Positions 1 to 10,649 of a stretch of DNA of 64,000 nucleotides are shown piece after piece; positions within the stretch are counted from its first letter, which is position 1, and each line of letters begins with the position of its first letter. Below the pieces are notes generated by a model. It saw nothing but the letters and a program-made list of their open reading frames with translations. It was not told where the DNA came from and did not search any database. Source of the stretch: CAWGMT01 sp963823675 (GTDB taxonomy: Bacteria; Planctomycetota; Planctomycetia; Isosphaerales; Isosphaeraceae); the NCBI GenBank assembly GCA_963823675.1, contig CAWGMT010000004.1:496001-560000 (forward strand), written 5' to 3'. The translations under genes were made by a program, and so were the position numbers.

Positions 1-54
1 CGAGCGCTCCGGGAGGGACCGGCGACCTGGGCGGCAACCTATACGGCCACGATC

Positions 55-1327
55 GTGATCCACTGGGCACGGCTGTTGTCGAACTTGCCCGCCGTCGTCG
101 AGACGGCCGGCTTCACGCCGCTGGTCAAGGACAACGATCTCGCCGGATGGGAGGGCGACACCCAGCTCTGGTCGGTCAAGGACGGCGTGCTGATCGGCCA
201 CTCTCCGGGTCTGGATCACAACGAGTTTCTGGCGACGACTCGCTCCTACGGCGACTTCATCCTCTCACTCAATTTCCGCATGGTCGACGGCACGGGCAAT
301 AGCGGGGTCCAGTTCCGCAGCGTCCGGGTGCCGCCGCACGAGATGTCGGGTTACCAGGCCGACATCGGCGAAAACTACTGGGGCGCTCTCTACGACGAAT
401 CGCGGCGGAACAAGATCCTGGTCTCACCCCGGCCCGAGTCGCTCAAGCCGCTCGCGAAGAAGGATTGGAACCATTACGTCGTCCGCGCCATCGGGGATCG
501 AATCAGCATTTTCCTCAGCGGTCAGACCACGGTCAACAATTATCGCGAGGACGATTCCCAGGTTGTCGCGCTCGGGGCTCCTGGCCGTGCAGATCCACGC
601 GGGCGGGCCGATGGAGATCCAGTTCAAGGATGTGATGATCCAACCGTTGCCGACGCCGACCCCCGGCCGCGACACCGAGCCCGGCTTCCACGTCCGGACG
701 GTAAAAACCCAGTCCGGGGAGCGCAAGTACTCGGTCTACGTGCCCGAAGGATACGACGGGACGAAGACGTTTCCGGTCGTCCTGTTCCTGCATGGTGCCG
801 GAGAACGCGGCGAAGACGGGATCGTACCGGCCCAGGTCGGAATTGGTCCCGCGATTCTTAACCGGCCCGGCGGGCTCCCGGCGATCGTGGTCTTTCCCCA
901 GGCGCGGCGCACCTGGGCGGCCGGCTCGGACGACAGCACCGCCGCCATCCAGGCGCTCGACGACGTGATGGCGGACTACAAGACCGATCCCAGACGGGTC
1001 GTCTTGACCGGGCTTTCGATGGGTGGGCACGGAAGCTGGGACCTGGCGATGGCCCAGCCGGAACAGTTTGCGGCTGTGGTGCCGATCTGCGGACCTGGCA
1101 ACGCCGAGAACGCCGGCCGCCTCAAAGGGCTGCCGGTCTGGGCTTTCTGCGGCGACGCCGATCGCGATCAGACGGTCCTCAACATGCGCAGCATGGTCGA
1201 GACGCTCAAGCGCGAGGGTGGCGCGGCACGACTCACCGAGTACCGCGGCGTCGGCCACAATAGCTGGGACCGCGCCTATAACGACCCCGCCCTCCTCGAC
1301 TGGATGCTGGCTCAAGGAGCGCATTGA
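55..1327 (+). CDS. DUF1080 domain fused to alpha/beta-hydrolase esterase (frame break near 562)
   Basis: The first ~175 residues match the DUF1080 (3-keto-disaccharide hydrolase, concanavalin-like) fold: GFTPLVKDNDLAGWEG opens it and a VQIHAGGPMEIQFKDV block closes it. The second half is an esterase of the dienelactone-hydrolase or PHB-depolymerase type, with LFLHGAGERGE, the nucleophile elbow GLSMGGHGSWD and a C-terminal GVGHNSWD carrying the probable catalytic His. The two halves lie in different frames and join cleanly if one base is removed at about 559-565, so one secreted sugar-ester or glycan-degrading enzyme is likely. The frame is open to the window edge, so the GTG at 55 may not be the true start and the 5' end may be missing. 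Confidence 0.75.
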
Positions 1328-1391
1328 ACGACGAGCTGACGCCGATCCGATTCCTCAAGCCCGATGCGAAAACGCGGGGAGAATAGCAGCC

Positions 1392-2560
1392 ATGATCCGA
1401 CGTGTGCTGGCCAATAGGTTGGATCGCCGGCTCGCCTGGAGCGCCATTCTGCGCTCTGGGCGGTCGTTGACTGCGGCCGTGCCGAGCTGCGGGCCCAGGA
1501 GCTGAAGGTCGAGTCGCGCACGCCGGAGTTGCAGCCGGAACGACAGCTCGAACCCATCGGCGGGCCCGCCTCCCTTATCCGCGACTCGGCGGGCCTCTTC
1601 GGCCCCGGCGCGATCACGGCAGCCGAGCGGCGCTTGCGCACCATCGAAAAGGAAACCCAGGTCGCCACCAGGATCGAGACGGTCGACTCGCTCAAGGGCG
1701 AGCTGATCGGCGAAATGGCCGCGCGGTCGGCCCGAGTTTCCGGTATCCAGGGAATCTATGTGCTCATCGCCCGCAAGGAGAGCAAGATCGAAGTTCTGGT
1801 CTCGCGCCGCTTTTCGAACGTGCTGTCGAAGGCTCGCATCGAGGCGATCCGCCTGGCTTTCATCGAGGCCTTTCGCCGCCAGGAATTCAACGAAGGACTC
1901 ACTCGCGGCGTCAATTCGATTCAAGAAGTGATCGGGGAGGCCGTGCGCGCCGGTGAATTGCCCAGGGTGGCAACGCCATCCTTCGCGGGCGAGCTGGAAC
2001 GCTCGGCGTCCGCTCGGAACACGACGTCCACGGACAATCAACCGCTGGTTATACGCAACCAGGCACGGTTGACGCTCGCCGGTGCGCGGGCCATGATCGC
2101 CGCGGCCGAAGCCAAGGCACATTCCCTGGAATTGAAAGTGAACATCGCCGTGGTCGATGACGGCGGACATTTGCTTGCCTTCGAACGCATGGACGGGGCC
2201 AGGCCGGCCAGCGGCTATACGGCCATCACCAAGGCGACGACCGCCGCGACCTTCCGGCAGCCTACCGGACCGATCCCCGCCGGCACGACCGATCCCGACG
2301 TCCTGTTGAACCTGAGCCTGCAAAACGCGGCGCAGGCCAGCGGGGGCAAGATCACGACGCTCCAAGGGGGCATTCCGGTCGAAGCCGACGGCCAGGTGAT
2401 TGGCGGGGTTGGCGTTGGGGGCGGCAGCGGTGAACAGGACGCCGAGATCGCCCGCGCGGGGGCCCAGGCCCTGCGCGAACGGACCGGGCCATCGCCATCG
2501 CCGGCCGACTCCAAGCCGGCGCGAACTGGCGCGACATCCAGTGGCGAGAAGCCTCGGTGA
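1392..2560 (+). CDS. TPM domain - GlcG/HbpS-like domain fusion, exported (frame break near 1452)
   Basis: The start at ATG 1392 gives a basic N-terminus followed by a hydrophobic signal-like stretch once one G is restored at about 1452 (ILALWAVVDCGRAEL). Next comes a TPM domain (TLP18.3/Psb32/MOLO-1 type), with RDSAGLFGPGAITAAE and a conserved LIARKESKIEVLVSRR strand. The C-terminal half is a GlcG/HbpS heme-binding-like domain: LTLAGARAMIAAAEAKA, VNIAVVDDGGHLLAFERMDG and GGVGVGGGSGEQDAEIA. HbpS-like proteins bind heme or corrinoids outside the cell. TPM proteins are membrane-linked quality-control or phosphatase-like factors. The joint function is unknown. The tail after about residue 330 is low complexity. 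Confidence 0.75.
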
Positions 2561-2589
2561 TAAAAGAGATCGCGGGACGGAGCCCCCTC

Positions 2590-3437
2590 CTACATGTTCG
2601 CCATCCAGACCAGAGCCTGATGAACTTCGTCGATTGTCGCCGTCAGGGTGGAGGTGCCCGCCGTCAAGCCGACCCGGGCGAAACCCCGGAACCAGGCCGC
2701 CTCGAGATCGGCGGCCGACTGCACGTGGAAGACCGGCCTGCCGCGCTCGCGGCATCGGGCAGCCAGCTCGATGGTGTTGTTCGAGTTGCGGCCGCCCACG
2801 ACGACGACCGCATCGACCGTTTCGATCATTCTCTCCAAGGCGCGCTGATGTTCCTTGGTCGGCAGGCATACCGTGTCGACAAACCGGATCTCGGCGTCGG
2901 GGTTGGCGCGGCGATGATATTGCGAAGCTCGGCAGCGCGCCTCTCCGTCACGGTCGTCTGGCAGACGATGCCCAGCCGGCGAGACTGATATGATTGAACA
3001 TCGTCCGCTTGCTCGATCACGTCAAAGCCATCGAGATCTCCGACAATCCCCTCGACTTCCACGTGCCCCTTGCGCCCGATCACAAGGACATGAAAGCCCT
3101 CCGACTGGAGCGCCAGTGCAGCGTGATGCACGCGGGCCACCAGCGGACAGGTCGTGTCAACCAGTTGTTTGCCAGCCGATTCCAGCCGTTGCCGCTCACG
3201 ATTGCTGATTCCGTGGGCGGTGATCAAGACCACCGGCGTCTCGGGCAGGGAAACCGCCCGCGCGGTCGGATCCTGAGTCGAGAAACCCTGCGCTGCGAGC
3301 TCCTCCTGCACGATCTCGTTGTGGACGAGCTGACCGAAGATCGTCACGCGTGATGGGTTCGCAACCCCTGCTACGACCTCGAGGGCATCGCGAACTCCGA
3401 AACACATCCCCAACACATCCGCTCGAATCACCCGCAT
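2590..3437 (-). CDS. ispH: 4-hydroxy-3-methylbut-2-enyl diphosphate reductase (frame break near 2908)
   Basis: IspH/LytB carries out the last step of the MEP isoprenoid pathway, reducing HMBPP to IPP and DMAPP with a [4Fe-4S] cluster. The three cluster cysteines are visible: LGMCFGVRDA (Cys12), VDTTCPLV (Cys97) and DTVCLPTKEHQ (about 196, recovered after the break). The substrate histidines are in GQLVHN and TAHG. The first three quarters and the C-terminal 82 residues lie in different frames and join after a one-base correction near 2908. The ATG at 3437 has GGAGG five bases upstream, so a longer upstream reading is rejected. At about 283 residues it is slightly shorter than usual. It stands alone and is the only core-metabolism gene in this part. 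Confidence 0.9.
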
Positions 3438-3800
3438 ACAGCCTCCTTCGCCCTTGATCTTCGTTCTACCGACGAGCAATGTGTTTGCGCAGTGCGCAGA
3501 ATGTAAAAATGGAAGAGAAGTTGGACCACGAGTTTGCAACGATCACGACTCGTTCGGCGGGCGATACCCGCGAGTGCGCTCTCGCATTCGTAAGATTCGT
3601 GTTATTCGTGGTTGAGAAACCGGATTCCCTCTCTGCCAGCATAGATCACGACAGGCACTTGACCATAAAAACGACTTTGGAGTGCAAAGTACGCGAGCCG
3701 AAAGAAACTGATTGATTGTTGGTTCGCAGGTGGATTTAACTCCCACGGTGTCGGCGTGGGCGAAGCGAGCGGAATCATTTCGGGATCGCGTGCGGCCGCT
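3438..3800 (+). other. Intergenic region with no convincing gene
   Basis: Small open frames on both strands here have no recognisable family. The stretch holds the ispH promoter side, a nonamer repeat at 3585-3613, and a small hairpin near 3741-3759 (CCCACG and CGTGGG arms) downstream of the minus-strand regulator. That hairpin lacks a T-run and is a weak terminator candidate. Confidence 0.5.
3585..3613 (+). repeat. Tandem nonamer repeat, ATTCGT type
   Basis: Three ATTCGT blocks start at 3586, 3595 and 3604, exactly nine bases apart (ATTCGTAAG, ATTCGTGTT, ATTCGTGGTT). The run is more AT-rich than its surroundings and lies between genes. From memory, similar ACGAAT/ATTCGT runs occur between genes in planctomycetes and verrucomicrobia; no mechanism is known to me. 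Confidence 0.6.
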
Positions 3801-4205
3801 TCAGGCCGGCGACCAGCCGTCGGCCAAGCTGGGGCCGGAGACGGCTGCTGACGATGACCGGGCTGCGCCGAGCGCGTCTTGAACGACGGTTTCCAGTACG
3901 TTGATATACTCGAAAAAGCGCTTGCGACCGAGATCGGTGATCTGGCAGAGGGTCTGGGGGCGATTCTTGTGATAGCCTTTCCAGATCTCGACGAAGCCTG
4001 CCTCGTGGAGAACCTGGAGATGGCGGCTCAAGTTGCCGTCGGTGAGGTGGCACATTTCCTTGAGCTCTGCAAAGACGACGCCGCGGGGCTGGGAGACCAG
4101 AGAAGTCATGATGCCCAACCGCGCCTTCTCGTGGAACACGCGCTCGAGCCCGTCGTAGGCGAATCGTCCCGTGGTGTCGGCCGGCTTGGTCTTAGGCTGC
4201 GGCAT
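3801..4205 (-). CDS. Winged-helix transcriptional regulator (ArsR-like)
   Basis: A 134-residue one-component regulator. The central part is a winged helix-turn-helix: the recognition region LTDGNLSRHLQVLHEAGFVE is followed by a wing around KGYHKNRPQTLCQITDLGRK. No sensor domain is visible. The start is ATG 4205, and the gene overlaps the end of the upstream membrane-protein gene by 14 bases, so the two are translationally coupled. Regulators of this type next to a small polytopic membrane protein are common in planctomycetes and acidobacteria. The C-terminal ~20 residues are Ala/Ser-rich. Confidence 0.85.
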   Translation of the reverse strand: MPQPKTKPADTTGRFAYDGLERVFHEKARLGIMTSLVSQPRGVVFAELKEMCHLTDGNLSRHLQVLHEAGFVEIWKGYHKNRPQTLCQITDLGRKRFFEYINVLETVVQDALGAARSSSAAVSGPSLADGWSPA

Positions 4206-4806
4206 GATCACGCTCCAGTGTGAAGTAAAGCACGGCGGCGGCCAGCGACTGGCCCACTCCAAATGGGAGCCCCATCGTCCAGGGCGAGAGCCCCGTCTCG
4301 CCTTGCCCGAGTGCTAGAACTGCCAGGCCCGTTCCGAGATAAAAGACGGCCACCCAGAACGTCGGCCTGGGCAACAGCCGGCAAGACGCGAAGATCCCCA
4401 GGCTGTAGAAGATCTGCCACAGACCGGGGAGCATGCGCACGTTTTCGGGGGAGAACCGCACCACGACGACTGTCACGAGCGCGCCGGCGGCGACGCACGG
4501 CAGAAAGTGCTCGTACGCCAGCCAGGTCTGCGCCCGCCTCAGGGACAGCGCGGCGTCGCGCGCTCGCATGAGCATCTCGATCCCGGCCGCCAACCCGCTC
4601 ACGACGGCCGCCCCGATCCAGAGCGTGAGATACGACCCGATCTGGAGCGACGGCTCCTCGATCGTCGCCGATTGAATGAGTGCCGCGAGCAAGGCCACCG
4701 CCCCGGTAAAGGCCACGGGCATCGCCCGGTAGCCGCGAAACACCTCGGTGCGGGCCAGTTGCAGCCGGATCTCGGTTATCTGCGTCAACGCTTCACGCAG
4801 TTCCAT
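4192..4806 (-). CDS. Polytopic membrane protein, partner of winged-helix regulator
   Basis: A 204-residue inner-membrane protein with about five to six hydrophobic helices (for example AVALLAALIQSA, TLWIGAAVVSGLAAG, VAAGALVTVVVV, FWVAVFYLGTGLAVLAL and a C-terminal SLAAAVLYFTL). The N-terminal 25 residues are charged and cytoplasmic (MELREALTQITEIRLQLART). No catalytic motif is seen. It is the first gene of a two-gene unit with the winged-helix regulator, which it overlaps, so the pair probably forms a self-regulated stress or signal module. The function is unknown. Confidence 0.8.
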   Translation of the reverse strand: MELREALTQITEIRLQLARTEVFRGYRAMPVAFTGAVALLAALIQSATIEEPSLQIGSYLTLWIGAAVVSGLAAGIEMLMRARDAALSLRRAQTWLAYEHFLPCVAAGALVTVVVVRFSPENVRMLPGLWQIFYSLGIFASCRLLPRPTFWVAVFYLGTGLAVLALGQGETGLSPWTMGLPFGVGQSLAAAVLYFTLERDHAAA

Positions 4807-4891
4807 CGATTTCGACCCTCTCGTACATCATCGACCGAAACTCCTCGAGAGACCATCGGTCGAGAACGCCTCGCTCGAACCGCCCATGCCA

Positions 4892-4906
4892 CTTTATAAC
4901 GTAAAG
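4892..4906 (-). promoter_or_regulatory. Candidate operator of the regulator/membrane-protein unit
   Basis: CTTTATAACGTAAAG is an imperfect palindrome (CTTTA, five-base spacer, TAAAG) 86 bases upstream of the first start codon of the unit. It is the most AT-rich spot of the 297-bp divergent region shared with the CNNM-type gene. ArsR-like regulators often bind such AT-rich dyads. This is inferred from position and symmetry only. Confidence 0.3.
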
Positions 4907-5103
4907 CTCGGCACTCGACCTGTCAAGGCCTGGAGTGTGGTATGATTCGGATTGATTTCGGGAGTGTCATCGGGCCGCAATTTGGGTAGAATCCTTAAAC
5001 TCGCGGGTGTAACATCGGCACCCTTGTACCGGCGACTTCCCTTGAGGCCGTCGCCCTTGCTTTCGGCCTGAGCAACCATTGAGAGGGCCAGATCGCGTCC
5101 GTC

Positions 5104-6457
5104 ATGGGATTTCTCGAATTCCTGCTTATCGCCGGTTTGATCGTGATCAATGGCTTCTTTGTGACCGTCGAGTTTGCCCTGGTCAAGGTGCGGACCAGTC
5201 AGATCGATCAGCTCGCCGGCCAGGGTAGCTGGGCAGCCAAGCTCACCAGCAAGGCACTCGACCATCTCGATTTCTACCTGTCGGCTTCACAGATCGGCAT
5301 CACCGTAGCCAGTCTGGTACTCGGGCGAGCCATGCATGATTGGGTTGAGCCATGGGTCCAAGCGGGATTTCAGAGCTTGGGACTGCGTTCAACGCCGATC
5401 GTGGTACTGGGGATTTCCATTGCCATCGTACCGCTCGTCGCTCTTTCTCTGGTTACCTTTCTTCACATGGCGCTGGGAGAGCAGGCGCCGAAGAGTTTGG
5501 CGATCCGCGCACCCAAGGCACTGGCGCTCGTCACCGCGCCGCCGCTCGTTATTCTCTCGTACGTTTTCTCTCCGCTGATCTGGCTGCTCAACAAGTCGAG
5601 TCATTTGACGCTGTGGGCCCTCGGCCTGGGCAAGACCAGTACGGCCGAGCTATCTCACACCGAGGAAGAGTTGCGGCTGATCGTGGCCGAGAGCGTGGCG
5701 GGCGGCCACCTCTCGCGGAACGAGCGGATGATGATCGAGAACGTCTTGAATCTGGAGGAAAAGACCGCCCGGCGGGTGATGGTTCCGCGGCCTGACATCG
5801 TTTATCTTTCCCTGGCGCGCACCTTCGACGAAAACCTGCGGCTGGCACGTCAGACGGGTCATACCCGCTTTCCACTCTGCGAAGACGATTTGTCGGCGGT
5901 AATCGGCATGATCCACGTCAAGGACATCTTCCGCGCCGGCAGCTATCAGCAGAATGGGCGGATCAATCTCCGCCAGCTCGCGCAAGATGCCGTTTCTGCC
6001 GGTTTCCTTGCGTCTCGACCAGCTTCTGCTGGAGTTTCAGCGCAATCGCGTGCATCTGGCGATGCTGCTCGACGAATACGGCAGTCTGGTCGGAATGGTC
6101 ACTCTCGAAAATGTCCTGGAGGAGCTCGTCGGCCCGATCCAGGATGAGTTCGACCGCGAGACGCCGCCGATCGTGCCCGTGGATGACGGCGCCTTCGAGG
6201 TCGACGCCTCATGTCCCCTGGACGTCCTGGCCGAAACCTGTGCCGTTGAGATACCCGAGACCGACGCCGAGACGGTCGGGGGCCTGGTTCTCGACCGGCT
6301 CGGCCGTCTGGCCAAGCCGGGCGATAGCGTCACGATCGACGGCTATCGTCTGATCGTCCTTCGGGCCGATCCCACGCGGATCCGGAAGATCCGCCTCGAG
6401 CCGCTGCCGCCCGAGACCGCTCCGAGTGCCTCGACATCGGAATCGGAATCGGCCTAG
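5104..6457 (+). CDS. CNNM/CorC (HlyC) family transporter (frame break near 5990)
   Basis: An inner-membrane protein of the hemolysin-C/CorC family, usually linked to Mg2+ or Co2+ efflux. Domains in order: a CNNM (DUF21) transmembrane region at about 1-185, with INGFFVTVEFALVKVR and SASQIGITVASLVLG; a CBS pair at about 215-335, with MVPRPDIVYL, GHTRFPLCEDD and LLDEYGSLVGMVTLENVLEE; and a CorC_HlyC domain at about 355-440, with ETVGGLVLDRLGRLAKPGD. The second CBS half is in another frame. Removing one T in the run at 5989-5992 gives continuous protein. The length after correction, about 450 residues, is normal. It is transcribed divergently from the regulator unit. Confidence 0.85.
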
Positions 6458-6696
6458 TGTGCCGTCACTCTTGGATTGACGGGCTGTTGGGCACGGGTCT
6501 CCGGGCACCCGAAGGGTCGCCGCCCGCCGTTTGACCGGAGGGTTCCCGTAGTTTTACCCGTCCATCGAAGACTGACGTTACCCAGACACTCCGCCCATCT
6601 CCGACGCCGGCGCACGCAACCCGGTTGCAGATGGTCCCCATTGCGTGCGATGATCGTTTGGCCTTTCTCCAAGCTGATCACGAGGGCTCTTCGTCG

Positions 6697-7254
6697 ATGT
6701 CCCGCGAGGCCGGGGGCGCCACGCGCCCGCTTGAGGATTACCGAGATTATCTTCGCTTGCTCGCACGGCTTCAGATCGATCCCCGGCTGCGCGGCCGGCT
6801 CGATCCGTCGGACGTGGCCCAGCAGACGCTCTTGATCGCCCACGAAAAGCGTGACCAGTTTCGAGGCCAAAGCGACGCCGAGCTGGCCGCCTGGCTCCGC
6901 GCGATCCTGGCAAGCACGCTCGCCCAGCAGCTTCGCCGGTTTCGCAAGCACCGGCCGGAACAAGCCCGGTCGCTCGAGCAAGCCCTCGAACAATCCTCCG
7001 CGCGGCTGGACGCCTGGCTGGCCCAGGATGAATTGACCCCCAGTCAGAAGGTAGAGAAGATCGAGCGACTTGACGAGCTGGCCGCCGCCCTGGCCCGTCT
7101 GCCCGAGGAGCAGCGCATGGCAGTTGAGCTCCATCATTTTCATGGTCTCTCGGTGCCCGAGGTCGCGCGACGACTGGGTAAGACCGTGCCGTCGGTCGCC
7201 GGGTTGCTCTATCGTGGCGGCAAAGCTCTCCGGCAACACATGAGCGAGTTCTAG
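6697..7254 (+). CDS. ECF-type RNA polymerase sigma factor
   Basis: A 185-residue sigma-70 family factor of the planctomycete ECF type. Region 2 is seen in DYLRLLARLQIDPRLRGRLD and DPSDVAQQTLLIAHEK. Region 4 is a helix-turn-helix with LPEEQRMAVELHHFHGLSVP and VARRLGKTVPSVAGLLYRGG. The ATG at 6697 fits the usual short N-terminus; the frame is open upstream to 6625 but that part matches nothing. It lies 26 bases before the kinase-WD40 gene on the same strand. This sigma/kinase pairing is typical of planctomycetes and suggests joint regulation. Confidence 0.88.
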   Translation: MSREAGGATRPLEDYRDYLRLLARLQIDPRLRGRLDPSDVAQQTLLIAHEKRDQFRGQSDAELAAWLRAILASTLAQQLRRFRKHRPEQARSLEQALEQSSARLDAWLAQDELTPSQKVEKIERLDELAAALARLPEEQRMAVELHHFHGLSVPEVARRLGKTVPSVAGLLYRGGKALRQHMSEF

Positions 7255-7280
7255 CGATCGGAATCTGGGAGACAAGAGCG

Positions 7281-10200
7281 ATGCAGGCCGATCCGATCGG
7301 CGCAAGTACTCATCAGCAGCGGATCCAAGCGGCGCTCGCCGCCTATTACGTGGCGGCAGGGGCCGACGGCGGCACCGCACCGGACCGCCAGGCCTTGTTC
7401 GATCGGCATCCGGACCTGGCCGCTGAACTGGCCGAGTTTTTTGCAATTCAAGACCAATTGCACGCGCTGGCCGCTCCCTTCCGCGCCCTTGGGGGGAACG
7501 ACGAGAGCGTCGGTGGCGGGAGAACGCCGGCCGGGCTCCGGCCAGCGACGATCTCCCGTGGCGGGGTGCTCCCATCCCCATCGCCGTTCGATGCAGATCT
7601 TGCCGTGGGTGATTACGATCTGCTTGGCGAGATCGCGCGGGGCGGGATGGGGATCGTCTACCGCGCACGGCAACGGAGCCTGAACCGCCGGGTCGCGCTC
7701 AAGGTGATCCGAGATGGCGCGCGAGCGACCCCCGACGACACGCGGCGCTTTCGCAACGAGGCCGAGGCGGTCGCCAAGCTCGACCATCCCCACATCGTGC
7801 CGATCTACGAAGTCGGTGAAGTGCGCGGCTGCAGCTTCTTCAGCATGAAGCTGGTTGAGGGTGGCAGCCTGGCGGAGCGGCTCGAGGAATACCGCAAGGA
7901 GCCAGGTGCCGCCGCCCGATTGATGGCCAACGTGGCCCGCGCGGTCCAGCACGCGCACGAGCGGGGAATCCTCCACCGCGATTTGAAGCCCTCGAACATT
8001 CTCGTCGACGACCGGGGAGAGCCGCTCGTGGTCGACTTCGGCCTGGCCCGGCGGGTTGAGGGAGACAGCGAGCTGACCCAGACCGGGGCCGTGCTCGGAA
8101 CGCCCGCGTACATGGCGCCGGAACAGGCGACCGGACGCTCGGGCACGGTGACCACCGCGGCCGACGTCCACGGCCTGGGGGCGATCCTGTACGCGATCCT
8201 GACCGGGCGCCCGCCGTTCCGGGGAGAGACGCCGCTCGAAACCCTGGAGCAGGTGCGAACGCGAGTGCCGGACGCTCCCGGCACGATACGGAAGGCGATC
8301 GACCGCGACCTCGAGACGATTTGCCTCAAGTGCCTGGAGAAGGAGCCGGGGTGCCGGTACGCCTCGGCCTTGGCGGTGGCCGAAGACATCGAGCGCTGGC
8401 TGGCTGGCAAGCCGATCCACGCGCGCCGAGTCGGCCTCGCCGAGCGCGCCTGGCGGATGTGCCGGCGGTCTCCTCGGTTGGCGTTAATCGCAGCCGCGGC
8501 GATCGTCCTGGCGGTCACATCGATCTTGGGCTTGGTCTCGAGCGATCGTGCGCATCGCGAGGCTGCGAGGCTGAGTCAGAGAGCGCGCCGTGACGGGCAT
8601 GAACTCCGTCAACAGCAATACGTGCGTGACGTCAAGCGCGCAAGCCAGCTCTGGGTTCGACAACCAGCCTGCTCTGGCGCTCGCGTTACTCGAACGCTAT
8701 CAACCGGCCCCCGGCGCGGAAGACTTGCGAGATTTCGCCTGGCATTACATCCACCGCCTCTGCGCGGCCGGCCCACCCCCACTTTCGGGGCACGAGGGCG
8801 AGGTCTACCGCGCCGCTTTTTCTCCCGACGGCAAGACAGTCGCGACGGCCGGCCACGATCGGACAGTGCGACTCTGGGATGTGGCCGAACGACGAACCCG
8901 GCTTGTGATCCAAGGTTACCCCGAGAACCCGGACGGTCACGCGGACGAGATCAACTGCGTTTCGTTCTCGCCCGACGGCCGGAAGCTGGCGACCGCCAGT
9001 GACGATCAGACCGTCAAGATCTGGGACGCCGCGCGGGGGAGCTCAGAACGACCTTGACAGGACACGGCGACCGGGTGGTGGCCAGTGTTTTCACACCCGA
9101 CGGCCGCCGAGTCGTGTCCTGCTCGCGCATGGGAGGAGTAATCGTCTGGAACGCCGAAGCCTTCCAGAGGTTTGACGGATATCTGGCGATCAAGCGCATG
9201 AGCGTTGACAGCTTTCGACGACTCGACGGCTTTCGGGTTTTCCGCAACGGAACGTCGCAGTCGCTGGCGATCTCGCCCGACGGGGAGTTTCTGGCCATTG
9301 CCGGCGAGCGGGTTGTCATCTGGAGCCTGATCGCGCGGAAGGAAGTCGTCCGTCTGGCTGGCGAGCACGGCCAGGTCAACAGCGTCGCTTTCTCCGATGA
9401 CGGAAAACACGTCGCCACCGGTGAAAAATCGGGCAAGCTCAGGTTGTGGCGCGCGGGATCGTGGGAGCTCGACGCGGCGGCACCGGAGCATCGCGCCAGC
9501 GTCGAATCGACGGCATTCGCGCCGGACGGCGGAACCCTGGCCTCGGGGGGTCGAGACGGCATGATCCACTTGTGGAATAGAGCCGCGGGAACGCTCGACA
9601 CAATTGCCAGCGGGCAAGCTCTGTTGTGGTGCGTTGCGTTTTCCCCCGACGGCCGGACACTGGCGATCACGGGCAACGATTCCGCTCTCCGTCTCTGGAA
9701 TGTTGCCGATCATTGTGCCCGAGCCTGGCTCGATCTCGCCGCCTCGTCCGTTCCCGCGATCGCATTCTCGGACCGTGGAAAAACCGTGACCGCGGCCGAT
9801 GGCGCGGGCTGTGTCTGGACCTTTGATTCTCGGGAAGCCCGTCTGCTGCGCACCGCGCGATTTGACGCAGGTCAACCTGTCTTTGCGACGGCGCTCTCTC
9901 CCGACGGTACCTCGCTCCTGACGTCTCATAAGGATGGGCGACTTTGGCTGTGGGATGTGCCAGGTAAACGTCGGATTCAAGGTTTTCGTTACGAGTACTC
10001 GAAGGGCTGGAACGCTGTGTTTCCGGCGGTCTCGAGCGGCGGCAAATGGATTGCGGCGTCATCAGTTCCGTATCATGAGGGGCCGTACACGGAGAAGCAG
10101 GTCGTCATCTGGCAAAGCGCCGGCGGTTCTCCCGGATACTTCAAGAGCGAGAACGGAAGCCGAGTCGTTTTTTCTCCACTCGCTCAATCATTCGCCGTTT

Positions 10201-10649
10201 ACGGCTGGGGCATCCTCGATGCGAAACTCTGGGAGCTGCCCCGCGGCAAATTGCGAACCTCAAGAGGGCCACACCACAAAAATGGAGCCTTTGCCGCGGC
10301 TTTTTCCCCGGATGGATCGACGCTGGCCACGGGAGGAACTGAGGGTTCGATCATTCTCTGGAATGTCGAGTCGCTCGAACCGGTGCTACCGCCGATTTAT
10401 GGTCACGCCGACCAGATCGAAGCTCTGGCCTTCTCGCCCGACGGCCGCACGCTGGCATCGGGCGGCCAGGACCGAATCGTCCGACTTTGGGACGTCAACT
10501 CCGGCGCAGAGCTCTTGGCTCTGCCGGGACACACTGGCTGCGTTCGGCAGGTCTGCTTCTCGCCCGATAGGATGACCCTGGCGACGTGTGGCGACGCGGC
10601 GAATGGCCGATGGGACGTGTTCCTCTGGTCGGCGGCGCCGTCAAAATAA
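7281..10649 (+). CDS. Serine/threonine protein kinase with C-terminal WD40 propeller (frame breaks near 8660 and 9038)
   Basis: The kinase domain starts at about residue 111: glycine loop GEIARGGMGIVYRA, lysine in VALKVI, catalytic loop LHRDLKPSNIL, metal loop VVDFGLA and GTPAYMAPEQ. A single transmembrane helix at about 395-417 (LALIAAAAIVLAVTSILGL) would place the kinase inside and the rest outside. The outer part has about 13 WD40 repeats (for example VAFSPDGRTLAITGNDSAL, IVRLWDVNSG), enough for two propellers. Two one-base breaks split it. The one at 9035-9039 is a shortened G run, and restoring a G gives ELRTTLTGHGDRVV. A ~105-residue N-terminal region before the kinase has no known fold. 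It follows the ECF sigma gene. Confidence 0.88.

Noticed and set aside
3479..3746. Small open frames on both strands around the ATTCGT repeat
   Set aside because: No ribosome binding site or family match; the frame content is produced by the nonamer repeat.
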